NCBI RefSeq assembly: GCF_002159915.1
Contig: NZ_NFJP01000034.1
Coordinates: 1-34,496 of the forward strand
DNA length: 34,496 nt
Source: Gordonibacter sp. An230
Lineage (GTDB): Bacteria > Actinomycetota > Coriobacteriia > Coriobacteriales > Eggerthellaceae
Reading direction: 5' to 3'
This document shows positions 14,650-23,362 of this stretch, piece after piece. The notes under the pieces are model-generated. The model saw only the letters and a list, made by a program, of their open reading frames with translations. It ran no database searches and had not been told where the DNA came from. Each line of letters begins with the position of its first letter. Position 1 is the first letter of the stretch. Both the position numbers and the translations under genes were made by a program.

Positions 14650-16765
14650 GAGGATCGACCTCCTTCCCGACACTGCGCCCGTCCGCATCCGCCGCACGGC
14701 TTGCCGCGCCGGACGTCCCGCGCGCCGCGCCTTGCGCCCCCGCGCCGTCGCGGCTTCGCGCACCGCGGCCCCTCCGCGCGCCCGCCGCGCCTCCGGCACC
14801 CGAAGACCCCGCGGCCCAGCCCTTCGCGCCCACATGGGCCTCCCACATGTCCGCGTACAGCGCGCATCGCTCAAGCAGCTCTTCGTGCGCGCCCTCGTCC
14901 CTGACGCTTCCGTCCTCTATCACGACGATCTTGTCGGCCCCGCACACGGTGGACAGCCGGTGGGCGATCACGACGAGCGTCTTGCCGCGCGTCAGCTCTG
15001 CGATCGAGCGCTGGATGCGGTCCTCGTTCTCCGGATCGGCGAAGGCCGTGGCCTCGTCGAGCACCACGATGGGCGCGTCCTTCAGCATGGCGCGCGCGAT
15101 GCTCACCCGCTGGCGCTCGCCTCCCGACAACGCGCTGCCCGCCTCGCCCGCAGGCGTGTCCCATCCGCACGGCAGCCGCGCCACGAACTCGTCGCAGCAC
15201 GCGGCGCGAGCGGCGGCGGCCACCTCCTCGTCGGTGGCGCCGGGACGCCCGAGCCGCACGTTCTCGCGCAGCGAGCAGTCGAACAGGAAGTTGTCCTGGG
15301 CCACATAGCTCACCAACTCGGAAAGCTGGTCGAGCGGCATGTCCCGCACGTCCGCGCCGCCGATGCGCACGCTGCCGGCACCCACGTCCCAGTGACGCGC
15401 GACAAGGCGCGCCACCGTGGACTTCCCGCCGCCGGACGGTCCCACGAGCGCCACGAACGAGCTTTCCGGAATCGCGAGGTCGATGCCGTGCAGCACCTCC
15501 TCGCCCTCCTCGTAGGAGAAGCGCACGCCGGACAGCTCCACGTCGGCTCCGCGCACGCGGGCACGCTCGCGGGGTTCGGGCAGCTCGGGCAGCCGCAAGA
15601 ACTCGTCGGCGTCGGCCACGGCGTACTCCATCGACTTGGCCTCGTTCAGAAACGCCCCCAGCCTCATGGCGGGATCGACCACCGCGAGCGCCATCACCAG
15701 GCACAGCCCCAGCTCGGCAGGAGCCAGCTCGCCGCCGAGGTAGAGCGCCAGCCCCACGGGCACCACGGCCAGAAGCGTGGTGGGCATGATGGACGTCGCC
15801 AGGTTCATGCTCACCCACGTGGCCTTGAACCAGCCCAGCGTGAAGTCGCGAAACGCCCGCACCGCGCCGGCGTACTTCTCGTAGGAGTCGCTCGCCTGGT
15901 TGAACGCCTTCACCACCTCGATGCCCTCGATGTACTCCACGATCACGCTGTTCACGCGGTTGCCCTCTTCCACATAGGCGGCGTACATCCGATTGAAGGC
16001 GGACAGGCCGCCGGCGAACACGACCAGGCCTGCGGGCACCGTCGCGACGCACGCGAGCGCCATGCGCCAATCGATGGCCGCCAGCCACGCCACTAGCCCC
16101 GCCGCCAGAAGGAAGCTGCCCGACAGCTCGGGGATCATATGCGCAAGCGGCGGCTCGATGCCCTCGATGCGGTCGATGAACACGTTTTTGATCTGCCCGA
16201 TGCTCTTGCCCTGCACCGTGCCCAGCGACGCGCGCATGAGCTTGGTCGCGAAGTCGCGCCGCAGCTGCGCGAGGATCGTGTAGGCCGACACGTGCGAAAG
16301 CAAGGTCGAGACGCCGAACAGCACCTTGCTCGCCACGTAGGCCGCCGCCGCTGCGGCAATCCACGGCACCGCCGCCTCCCACGCCCCGGCTCCACCTTCG
16401 CCGCCCGACGCGCCCATCACGATCTCCATGATGCGGTACACGGCGTAAAACGGCACGAACCCCATCGCCACGCTGGCCACCGAGGCGGCAAGCGAAGCCG
16501 CCATCTTGCCCCGGCACCGCCCCGCGTACGACAGCAGCACGAGGAGCCACGGCCTGCTTTCGGGACGCGCGCGCTTCGCCGCGGCGTTCGCATCGGATCC
16601 GACGGTCGCGGCCTTGGCGCGAACCGCCCGGTCGCGGGAACGCCCAGAAGCGGCGGCGCAGCCGCCTGGGCTGCCGCCGTCGCCCGCGTCCGCGCGAGCG
16701 CGCCGCTCTTCAGCGCCTGCGCTCTCTTTCTCCATCTCGCCATCACCCTCTTCGGAAGCTTTCAT
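14642..16765 (-). CDS. Exporter-fold ABC transporter, first subunit of cassette B
   Basis: 707 residues if read from the ATG at 16765; an ATG 30 nt further in (16735) is also possible, and neither ribosome site is strong. About 75 residues of charged, Ala-rich sequence precede the TMD. NBD: Walker A GPSGGGKST (about 445), Q-loop YVAQDNFLFD, signature LSGGERQR (about 548), Walker B VVLDEATAFADPEN, H-loop IAHRLS. The D-loop AFAD is non-canonical, as in the other two first subunits here. About 65 residues of Gly/Ala/Arg-rich tail follow the NBD. It forms the presumed heterodimer with the 12886-14649 product. The AraC gene lies 172 bp upstream, same strand. Confidence 0.86.
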   Translation of the reverse strand: MKASEEGDGEMEKESAGAEERRARADAGDGGSPGGCAAASGRSRDRAVRAKAATVGSDANAAAKRARPESRPWLLVLLSYAGRCRGKMAASLAASVASVAMGFVPFYAVYRIMEIVMGASGGEGGAGAWEAAVPWIAAAAAAYVASKVLFGVSTLLSHVSAYTILAQLRRDFATKLMRASLGTVQGKSIGQIKNVFIDRIEGIEPPLAHMIPELSGSFLLAAGLVAWLAAIDWRMALACVATVPAGLVVFAGGLSAFNRMYAAYVEEGNRVNSVIVEYIEGIEVVKAFNQASDSYEKYAGAVRAFRDFTLGWFKATWVSMNLATSIMPTTLLAVVPVGLALYLGGELAPAELGLCLVMALAVVDPAMRLGAFLNEAKSMEYAVADADEFLRLPELPEPRERARVRGADVELSGVRFSYEEGEEVLHGIDLAIPESSFVALVGPSGGGKSTVARLVARHWDVGAGSVRIGGADVRDMPLDQLSELVSYVAQDNFLFDCSLRENVRLGRPGATDEEVAAAARAACCDEFVARLPCGWDTPAGEAGSALSGGERQRVSIARAMLKDAPIVVLDEATAFADPENEDRIQRSIAELTRGKTLVVIAHRLSTVCGADKIVVIEDGSVRDEGAHEELLERCALYADMWEAHVGAKGWAAGSSGAGGAAGARRGRGARSRDGAGAQGAARGTSGAASRAADADGRSVGKEVDPHA

Positions 16766-16937
16766 TGCCTTCGGTTCCGAAGATCATAGGCGCGACGCCG
16801 CACCGCGTCCGCTCCGCACGGGCGGGCCTGCTCCGATCGGTCAAAAAGTTCGCCGAGGCGCACTCCCCCCATCACGTCCGGAAAACGCTCGCAGCGCACG
16901 GCGAGGGCCGCGCAGGGAAACCGCTCGCGGCGTCTGC

Positions 16938-17939
16938 CTACCGCGCCTCGCGGGCGCGCCGGTAGGCGGTGGGGGTCTGCCCGATGACGTCCTTGAACGC
17001 GGCGGTGAACTTCGACGGGCTGTCGTAGCCCACCATGAGGCCGATGTCGGCCACGCGCAAGCCGGTGTCGCGCAGCAGCTGCGCCGCCCGCTCCATGCGC
17101 CGCGCGCGCAGGTAGGCGAACGGGGGCATGCCGTAGACGCCCTTGAAGCACGCCTTGAACGCGGTGAGCGGCAAGCCAACGCGCTCGGCCGTCTCGCGCG
17201 CCGAGAACCCCGCGGACAAGTCGGCCACCATGCTATCGCGCGCGGCCTTCACCTTCTCCACCTGCGAGCGGTGGAAGTACGGCCGCCGCTCGTTGAGCGC
17301 AGGGCTCGCGTCCGTCGTCTCTAAAAGCAGCAGCAGTTCGAGCACCTTCAGCTTGAAGCAGGCCGCGCGCACCTCGGAAGGGGCGGCGCACAGGTCGGAG
17401 AAGATGCGCTCCGCACCGGGCACGCCGCGCATGATGGCCGGATCGCCGCTTGCGCAGAAGCGCCGCCGCAGCGCGCGCAAGTCGACCGGAAAACCGCCCA
17501 ACGCGCGCTCGATGGAGCGTTGGGCGCGCTTGACCTCGAACGACACGGTGATGCCGTGGTAGTGCGCCAGCGGCATCACGAAGCGCCCCACATGGCGCGT
17601 GCGGTCGTCCACCTTCAGATCGCCCGCCGCCACGTACGAGCACGTCCCATCGGACAGCAGCTGCTCCATCCGGCCCTCGAAGCAGTAGTCGACGCACAGC
17701 ACCTCGTCGCTCACCGCGAAGCCCGACTCGCACTCCTCCATATGAAAGTCGTTGAACGAAAGGCGCACGCCGGGAAGCACCTCGAAGAAGCGCATGACCC
17801 CTTCGCCCGCGTCTCCGGCCATCCGCACGACGCAGCGCCCGCCGCTTTGCCTCACGTCCACGCCGCAGCCCCCAACGGCGCCGTCCTCGAAGCAGCGCAG
17901 CAAATCGAGGGAAGATGCGGTGTTCGCGACATTCGCCAT
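16938..17939 (-). CDS. AraC-family regulator inside cassette B
   Basis: 333 residues; the ATG at 17939 follows AAGGAGCACC. The sensing domain contains FNDFHMEECESGFAV and DYCFEGRMEQLLSDG, a pattern shared with the AraC gene at 8930. The C-terminal HTH pair includes FSARETAERVGLPLTAFKACF and VADIGLMVGYDSPSKFTAAF, ending GQTPTAYRRAREAR. It lies 49 bp after the ECF ATPase gene and upstream of the ABC pair, all on one strand, so it is probably co-transcribed. YbtA/PchR-type regulators of this build activate siderophore uptake genes when their ligand is present. Control of the cassette is inferred from position. Confidence 0.88.
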   Translation of the reverse strand: MANVANTASSLDLLRCFEDGAVGGCGVDVRQSGGRCVVRMAGDAGEGVMRFFEVLPGVRLSFNDFHMEECESGFAVSDEVLCVDYCFEGRMEQLLSDGTCSYVAAGDLKVDDRTRHVGRFVMPLAHYHGITVSFEVKRAQRSIERALGGFPVDLRALRRRFCASGDPAIMRGVPGAERIFSDLCAAPSEVRAACFKLKVLELLLLLETTDASPALNERRPYFHRSQVEKVKAARDSMVADLSAGFSARETAERVGLPLTAFKACFKGVYGMPPFAYLRARRMERAAQLLRDTGLRVADIGLMVGYDSPSKFTAAFKDVIGQTPTAYRRAREAR

Positions 17940-17988
17940 GGTGCTCCTTGCTCATCCGAAACGGCCCCGCTCTTCGAAGGCCGTCCGC

Positions 17989-19632
17989 TCAGTCTCCCAT
18001 ATGATACACGCTGTCGCAGCAGCGGCTGATGAATTCGCGATCATGCGTGACCACCACGATGGAGATGCCCCGCTCGGCCAGACGGCGCACGAGCCGGCTC
18101 ACGTCGACCATATGGCCGAAGTCGAGGCCGCTCGTGGGCTCGTCGAGCAAAAGCACCTCCCGCCGGGCTAAGAGCGCGCACGCCACGGCCAGCCGCTGCT
18201 TCTGCCCGCCCGACAGCGCCATGGGGTGCCGGGTGGGAAGCAATTCCAGGTCAAGAGCGGAAAGGACCTCCGCGATGCGCTCGGCGGCGGCATCGGAGGC
18301 GGCCCCGCCCAGCGCCAGCTCGCATTCGCTTCGGACGCTGTCGCCGAACAGCTGGTGGTTCACGTCCTGCATCACGAGCGAGCACGTGCGCCGTCGCGCC
18401 CTCGCATCGAGGGGGTGCCCGTCGAAGGCTACCGTCCCCTCCGTCGCGCGCTCAAGGCCCGCCACCGCGCGCAGAAGCGTCGTCTTGCCCACGCCGTTCC
18501 CGCCCATGACGCCCGCGACGGCGCCGCGCAGCACGTCGAGGTCGACCGGGGGAAACGCCCGCCGCCCTGCGCGCGAGCACGAGAAGCCGCGCAGCGACAG
18601 GCCCCGCTCGAGCAGGGCGCGGGCGGGCCGGGGCGTAGGCGGACAGCGCAGGGCCAGCACGTCGGCGGGATCGACGGCGCGCAAGCCGAGCCGCTCGCGC
18701 TCGGAGGCGGGCAGCGCGCGCAGCTCGTCGGGGGCGAGTTCGCGCACGATGCGGCCGCCTTCCACGAGCAGCGCGCGATCGACGAGGTCGGCCATGAAAT
18801 GCAGCCGATGCTCGGCCACGATGACGGTCTTGCCGCGGGCGAGGATGGACGCCACGTGATCGTGCAGGATGCGCGCGGCCTCGGCATCGAGGTTCGCCGT
18901 CGGCTCGTCGAGCACGTACACGTCGGGGCCCATCGCGTCCACCGAGGCGAACACGAGGCTTTGCTTCTCGCCGCCCGACATCTTCGTCACGTCGCGGTCG
19001 AGAAGCCGCTCGGCGCGCAGGGCCCTCACCGTCTCGCCGACGCGCCGCTCGATGACCTCGGCGTCCACGCCGGCCGCCTCCAAGCCGAAAGCCAGCTCGT
19101 CGTTCGAGGTGAGGTTGAAAAACTGCGACTTCGGGTTCTGGAACACGCTGCCCACGCGCAAGGCCAGCTCGTACATCTCGCACGCGGCGGGGTCGAGGCC
19201 GCAGACCCGCACCTCGCCGGTGCGCTCGACCGCCGGCTCGAACTGGGGGATGAGCCCGTTCACGCACTTGGTGATCGTGGTCTTGCCCATACCCGAGCGA
19301 CCGCACAGAAGCACGCATTCGCCGCGGCGCACGCTCAAAGACACGTCGTCGAGGATGCGCGATCCGTCGGGCGCCGTGCACGACACGCCCCGCAGCTCCA
19401 CGACGGGCGCGTCGTCGGCGCGGCTCGTCGCGGACGCGCGCCCGCGCACCCGCCCGCTCGCGTCCGCGCCTTCGCGGGTGACCGCGCTATCGCACGTCGC
19501 CGCATCCTCGCGAACCGCCCCGTTCTCGCCCGCAGATGCGCGTCTGCAACCAGGCATGCGCCCGCCCGCCGTCTTGCGCCCGCGGACCGCTTCGCCCCCG
19601 CGCGTCATCGCGCTTCGCCCGCCAGCCGCCAT
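17989..19632 (-). CDS. ECF transporter ATPase, two ABC domains fused (A1-A2), cassette B
   Basis: 547 residues. The ATG at 19632 overlaps the stop of the T gene as TGATG. About 75 low-complexity residues precede the first ABC domain (from VVELRGVSCTAPDG). Domain 1: Walker A GRSGMGKTT, Q-loop VFQNPKSQFFN, signature MSGGEKQ, Walker B VYVLDEPTANLD, then AEHRLHF. Domain 2: Walker A GGNGVGKTT, VMQDVNHQLFG, signature LSGGQKQR, LLLDEPTSGLD, VTHDREF. This is the classic EcfA pair in one chain. It powers the membrane T and S subunits encoded just upstream. The longer open frame to 20175 overlaps the T gene and is not used. Confidence 0.9.
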   Translation of the reverse strand: MAAGGRSAMTRGGEAVRGRKTAGGRMPGCRRASAGENGAVREDAATCDSAVTREGADASGRVRGRASATSRADDAPVVELRGVSCTAPDGSRILDDVSLSVRRGECVLLCGRSGMGKTTITKCVNGLIPQFEPAVERTGEVRVCGLDPAACEMYELALRVGSVFQNPKSQFFNLTSNDELAFGLEAAGVDAEVIERRVGETVRALRAERLLDRDVTKMSGGEKQSLVFASVDAMGPDVYVLDEPTANLDAEAARILHDHVASILARGKTVIVAEHRLHFMADLVDRALLVEGGRIVRELAPDELRALPASERERLGLRAVDPADVLALRCPPTPRPARALLERGLSLRGFSCSRAGRRAFPPVDLDVLRGAVAGVMGGNGVGKTTLLRAVAGLERATEGTVAFDGHPLDARARRRTCSLVMQDVNHQLFGDSVRSECELALGGAASDAAAERIAEVLSALDLELLPTRHPMALSGGQKQRLAVACALLARREVLLLDEPTSGLDFGHMVDVSRLVRRLAERGISIVVVTHDREFISRCCDSVYHMGD

Positions 19633-20360
19633 CAGTACGCACCTCCCCAGAGCGCCGTGCCCACCGCCGCCGCAACCGCCAGCGCGAGCACCGCCCAGTC
19701 GACGGCGCGCATGCGCAGCCGCTCGGTGTCGGTGGAGCGCGCCGGGTTCTCGATGCCGCGGCACGTGGCCGCGCGCGACAGCTCGTCGGCCGTGGAGGTG
19801 GCCGACATCACCAGCGGCACGACGAAGCACTCCATCCGCGCCGACGCGGGGATGTCGCGCAGGCGCATGGCGTCGCGGATGTGCGAGGCCTCGTCGGCCA
19901 GCGTGGGGAAATAGCGCATCGTCACCGTGAGCGGGACGAGCACCACCTGCGGCACGCGCAAGCGCGCCAGCGCCGCGCACAACCGGTGCACCGAGCACTC
20001 GGCCACGAGGAGCGACCCCGCCATCAGGCACAGAAACACCTTGCGCGAGAACGTGAGGCTGATCGTGAACATCGTGGCCGCTATGCCGCCGACGTTTGGG
20101 AACACGAAGGTCAGGATCGCCCACAGCGCGCCGTAGCAGCCAAGATACCCAAGCGCCATCCGCACGTGCCCGCACAGCGCCTGCAAAAGCGCCACGGAGG
20201 CCACGAGCGCAAGCTCCACGGCCGGGCTTTTCGACATGAACGCGACCGCGGAGGCGGCTGCGAGCACGCCCAAGATCGCGCGGGGATCGAGCGCCACGAG
20301 GCCCCTGCGCTCCCGCGCGCCGAGCGTGAAACGCTTCGCACCAGGCGCAACCCGCTCCAT
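19632..20360 (-). CDS. ECF transporter T (energy-coupling transmembrane) subunit, cassette B
   Basis: 242 residues; the ATG at 20360 overlaps the S gene stop as TGATG. There are about five hydrophobic helices (ILGVLAAASAVAFM, ALWAILTFVFPNVGG and others). The cytoplasmic coupling region has MRLRDIP and AATCRGIENP, the paired Arg-containing motifs that dock onto the ATPase. It links ATP hydrolysis to toppling of the S subunit. The tight TGATG junctions on both sides show a coupled S-T-A operon. Confidence 0.88.
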   Translation of the reverse strand: MERVAPGAKRFTLGARERRGLVALDPRAILGVLAAASAVAFMSKSPAVELALVASVALLQALCGHVRMALGYLGCYGALWAILTFVFPNVGGIAATMFTISLTFSRKVFLCLMAGSLLVAECSVHRLCAALARLRVPQVVLVPLTVTMRYFPTLADEASHIRDAMRLRDIPASARMECFVVPLVMSATSTADELSRAATCRGIENPARSTDTERLRMRAVDWAVLALAVAAAVGTALWGGAY

Positions 20361-20986
20361 CAGACGAGCCCGGCCTTCTCGAAGTGCTTCTTGAACAGGA
20401 CGCGCGCGATGGCCGCCCCCGCCAGCCCCGCGACGAACGTGCCCGCCAGCATCGCGACGAGCACCGGTGCGCTCGCCAGCGCGTCCAGCGTGGCGCAGTA
20501 CTCGGCGCTCATGCCCTGCGCCGAGATCTGAGCCATGAACGAATCGTGGAACACCCAGATGGGAAGCGGGCTGCCGCACATGCCGAACCCGAACACCGCA
20601 TAGGCGAGGGCGTTGCCCGCAAAGCCCTTCCACCGCGCGAGCGCGCGCACGGCTTCGGCCAGCGCGCACGCGCCCGCCATCATCCCCAAGATGAGCGGCG
20701 TGAACATGCCGGTGACGAAGTAGATGAGCGCCACGATAAGGCCCATGATGACCACCGCGCCGGGCTTTTGCACCTTCGCGCACATGAGCATGAACGGGAT
20801 GCCGGCCAAAAGCCCGTCGAGCACCGGCATGAACACCCACAGCGCCGGATGGAGGCCGCCCAGCAGCATGGTCGCGAACTGGATGACGAAGTAGATGGCG
20901 GTGAAAATGCCGATGGTGATGAGGTCGCGCCCCTTGAGGACGCGGCCGTCGGACGGACGCGCTTGCGCCACGGCGTGCGTTGCCAT
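20360..20986 (-). CDS. ECF transporter S subunit, MptD/Trep_Strep-like, cassette B
   Basis: 208 residues; ATG at 20986, seven nucleotides after GAGGAG. About five to six membrane helices; typical stretches are LITIGIFTAIYFVIQFATML, ALWVFMPVLDGLLAGIPFML and ALIYFVTGMFTPLILGMMAG. This pattern fits the MptD (Trep_Strep) class of S subunits, which bind the substrate and whose ligand is mostly unassigned. It is the first gene of the operon; its start is 17 bp from a palindrome (21005-21017) shared with the second S gene's promoter. Iron chelate or haem is plausible from the neighbours, but other micronutrients cannot be excluded. Confidence 0.85.
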   Translation of the reverse strand: MATHAVAQARPSDGRVLKGRDLITIGIFTAIYFVIQFATMLLGGLHPALWVFMPVLDGLLAGIPFMLMCAKVQKPGAVVIMGLIVALIYFVTGMFTPLILGMMAGACALAEAVRALARWKGFAGNALAYAVFGFGMCGSPLPIWVFHDSFMAQISAQGMSAEYCATLDALASAPVLVAMLAGTFVAGLAGAAIARVLFKKHFEKAGLV

Positions 20987-21002
20987 TGCTGTCTCCTCAC
21001 TA

Positions 21003-21019
21003 GTTAACCTTAGGTTACT
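21003..21019. promoter_or_regulatory. Candidate operator upstream of the cassette B S gene
   Basis: GTTAACCTTAGGTTACT contains the perfect 13-bp palindrome TAACCTTAGGTTA (21005-21017). It ends 17 bp before the S start codon, within the likely promoter or leader. 13 of 17 positions match the element at 31567-31583 before the other S gene. AGGTTA/TAACCT are also the half-sites of DtxR-type iron boxes, though arranged differently here. Confidence 0.5.
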
Positions 21020-21172
21020 TACATCGGAGACAGTATGTGGCAACGGGCGGCGGCTGTTTAGCCCGATCGGCTGCGCCTGTTCCGTTCGGCCAGCGAATCC
21101 GCCCGCGCGCCGCACGGAGGATCAAGGGCCCGCATGCTGTCGCGCGTCACGCCGTCGGCGTCCTTGCCTTTG

Positions 21173-21232
21173 CCTTCGTTCTCGCCTTCGTTCTCGCCTT
21201 CGCTCTTGCCCTCGTCCTCGCCCTTGCCCGCG
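21173..21232. repeat. 12-bp imperfect tandem repeat, five units
   Basis: Five 12-bp units starting CCTTCGTTCTCG; the first two are identical, later ones drift. In one minus frame it would read as a Glu/Gly/Asn/Lys repeat, but no ribosome site or family supports a gene. The 20987-21291 gap otherwise holds only the S-gene operator. Confidence 0.6.
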
Positions 21233-21291
21233 CTCGTCAAAAGAGCCGAGAGAGCAGTCCCCCTCGCCCTTCGTTCCCGTCCCTATCGGCC

Positions 21292-21828
21292 TCAGGCGCG
21301 CACGTCGAGGAACTGCACGAGCGGGATGCGGCGCGCCTCCCTCTTGTCGGCCGGACGCGGCTCGTCTGCCGCGTATCCCACCGTGAGCATGTTGACCGGC
21401 ACGACCTCCTCGGGCAGATCGAATTCGCAGCGCACGACGTCCGGATCGAAGTGGCACACCCAGCACGTGCCGAGGCCCGCGTCATGCGCGGCCATCATCA
21501 TCTGGTCGCACACGATGGTCGCGTCGATGTCCGCGCTCACCATGCCGTCGTACGAGCGCCGCCACGCGTCAGCGGGGCGCACGCACACGAGCAGCACGAG
21601 CGGCGCCCCGAACACGCTCCCGTCCTTCGCGAAGTTCGGCGCCGAGCGCGCCATCTTCTCAAGGTCGGCCGCCGAAGTCGCCACGATCACGCGCGAGGGA
21701 TGCCGGTTGCACGCGCTCGGCGCAAGCCGCCCCGCCTCCAGGACGGCATCCACCTTCCCCTGCTCGACCGCACGCTTCTCGTACGCGCGCACCGAGTAGC
21801 GCGCCTTCGCCACCTCGAGAAAACCCAT
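21292..21828 (-). CDS. Nitroreductase-family FMN oxidoreductase
   Basis: 178 residues. ATG at 21828, with AAGGAG about 9 nt upstream. Family marks: ARYSVRAYEKR near the N-terminus (Arg10, Ser12, Arg14 for FMN phosphate), EAGRLAPSACNRHPSRVIV, and GLGTCWVCHFDPDVV near the C-terminus. Such enzymes use NAD(P)H to reduce nitro compounds, quinones, flavins or ferric complexes. The gene is alone on the minus strand between cassette B and queD. A role in releasing iron from a chelate is possible given the setting but nothing in the sequence proves it. Confidence 0.88.
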   Translation of the reverse strand: MGFLEVAKARYSVRAYEKRAVEQGKVDAVLEAGRLAPSACNRHPSRVIVATSAADLEKMARSAPNFAKDGSVFGAPLVLLVCVRPADAWRRSYDGMVSADIDATIVCDQMMMAAHDAGLGTCWVCHFDPDVVRCEFDLPEEVVPVNMLTVGYAADEPRPADKREARRIPLVQFLDVRA

Positions 21829-22127
21829 GGCGCATCGCTCCTTCCTCAGCCGTCTCGCCGCGCGGACCCGCCTTCGGACGGCGCCGCGCCGCACGTTCTC
21901 TGTCGCCGCGATTCTCCCTCATCGCGCCCTCGAACGCAAGCCGAGAGGCGCCGAATGCGCGCCGCTTTCCGACGCGCCTTTCAAAAACCTCCTCGCGTCC
22001 GGCGAACGGCATACGAAGCGCGCGTCCGTCCAGTGGCGCAGCAGCCGCATGCTGCGCGGTCGCACGCCCTTGTCTCGCCCCCCATCACCCCTCCCCGCCG
22101 TCGCATCGGCGAAGAGCGGAGGCGCTA
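21829..22127. other. Intergenic stretch without recognisable feature
   Basis: 299 bp of GC-rich sequence between queD and the nitroreductase gene. Open frames here lack ribosome sites and family motifs. I see no terminator or repeat. Confidence 0.5.
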
Positions 22128-22547
22128 TCACACACGGTAAACGGCGCAGTTGTTGGGAGTCTCGTACATGTCCACCTGGGACACGGGAAGGCCCTGCTCC
22201 GTCAAGCGCTCGCACGCATAGCGCGCAAGGTTCTCCGCCGTCGTGCGGAACGGCAGGATGGTCAGGCTGAAGCCCTCGGCCTCAAGGGCTGCCAGCGTCG
22301 CATCGGCAAGCGATCCCTCCTCCACGAGGAAGGTGTGGTCCAACTCCTCGGCCAAGGCGCGCACCGCCCGCTTGAACACGCCGAAGTCCATCACCATGTC
22401 CTTCATCGTGCCGTCAGCTTGCAGATCGGTGGATTCGATACGAACCACCATGCGCCACCGGTGTCCGTGAAGGTTCTCGCATTTGCCGTAATAGTCGGTC
22501 AGGAAGTGGGCCGAGTCGAAGCTGGCCTCGGTTTTCAATCCGTACAT
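22128..22547 (-). CDS. queD: 6-carboxy-5,6,7,8-tetrahydropterin synthase / 6-pyruvoyl-tetrahydropterin synthase homologue
   Basis: 139 residues. The ATG at 22547 follows AAAGGAGCGTC; longer frames are rejected because homology starts here. Zinc ligands are His14 (FDSAHFL) and His27/His29 (ENLHGHRW); the catalytic Cys23 sits just before (YGKCEN). The second catalytic His is about residue 71 (ELDHTFL), and TTAENLARYACE carries the substrate-binding Glu. QueD converts dihydroneopterin triphosphate to carboxytetrahydropterin on the way to queuosine. No other queuosine genes are nearby. Its presence between two iron cassettes may be chance. Confidence 0.92.
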   Translation of the reverse strand: MYGLKTEASFDSAHFLTDYYGKCENLHGHRWRMVVRIESTDLQADGTMKDMVMDFGVFKRAVRALAEELDHTFLVEEGSLADATLAALEAEGFSLTILPFRTTAENLARYACERLTEQGLPVSQVDMYETPNNCAVYRV

Positions 22548-23362
22548 GACGCTCCTTTGCACGATCTCTTCAGTCGCCGCCATGATAGCACACTGAAACG
22601 ACGGCATCTCACCGGCATTCATAGAACAAGTGTGCCAACTTCTCCCTTACCGCGCAAGTTCAGGAAAGGCCCGTTTTGGGAACTCTTGGGAAAGCCGCCG
22701 TCCCAGGATCGAGAGCCGCGAGTCGGGACCGGAACCGCGATCGAAAGCCGCAGATCAAGGACCAGGGCCGGGCAGGCCGAAGGCGGCAAGCGACCCGAAA
22801 GAGAGGAGCGCGAGGGGGACGGCAAGCGGTCCGAGGGCCGAGGGCATGCAGCGCCAGAGAATGCCCGGCTCATGGCGGGTTTTGACGGAAATCCACGGTC
22901 GGAAAGCGCCGAGTCGGATCTAAGCGAGCCGTCCCGCCCGCAGATCTCCGCATCGACCCTGGTCGGAATCGATGCCACAGGCTCCCCGAGAGAAAGGCCC
23001 TCCGGACGATCGCGGTTTTCCGTCAAAACCCGCCAAATCCGGGAAAACCTCGGGCGCGTCGCTCCCGAATGCGGCCCGAAAGCAGGGCATCGGGCCGTCC
23101 ACCCACCCTCTTAGGCGGGTGCCCTCTGTTCAACCGCCCGCGCCGCCCGCCCTCTCGGATGGGCGCCCTCTGCCCAAGCCACCCGCGCCGCCCGCCCTCC
23201 GCTCGAGCCGCGCGCGCCGCCCGCCCACACCCCACTCGCGCCGCCCTCAGACGGCCAACGCCCGCCAGAACCGCAGCTTCGCGAAACGGGCCCCGCCCCG
23301 CCGCCGGCCGGCGCCCGCCATCGCGGCAAGCCGAACAAACGCGCGGGCGGGCCGAGCGCGCG
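22548..23362. other. 815-bp gene-free stretch between queD and the DtxR-type gene
   Basis: No frame here has a convincing ribosome site or family. The left part (22640-23040) is richer in A and less GC-biased than the neighbours and holds the inverted repeat at 22874-23034. The right part (23100-23340) is low-complexity GCC/CGC sequence. Confidence 0.6.
22874..23034. repeat. 161-bp inverted-repeat element
   Basis: Arms of 21 bp with one mismatch: GGCGGGTTTTGACGGAAATCC (22874-22894, given as its one long motif split at GGCGGGTTTT and GACGGAAATCC) and the complement at 23014-23034. The 119-bp interior has a smaller 7-bp inverted repeat, GCATCGA (22950-22956) with TCGATGC (22969-22975). No transposase is encoded. 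Size and design resemble the 33628-33791 element, but the sequences differ. Confidence 0.6.

Noticed and set aside
17989-20175. Longer form of the cassette B ECF ATPase starting far upstream
   Set aside because: It would overlap most of the T gene; the TGATG junction at 19632 gives the natural start.
21058-21240. 60-codon minus frame rich in Glu, Gly and Lys
   Set aside because: Created by the 12-bp repeat; no ribosome site or homology.
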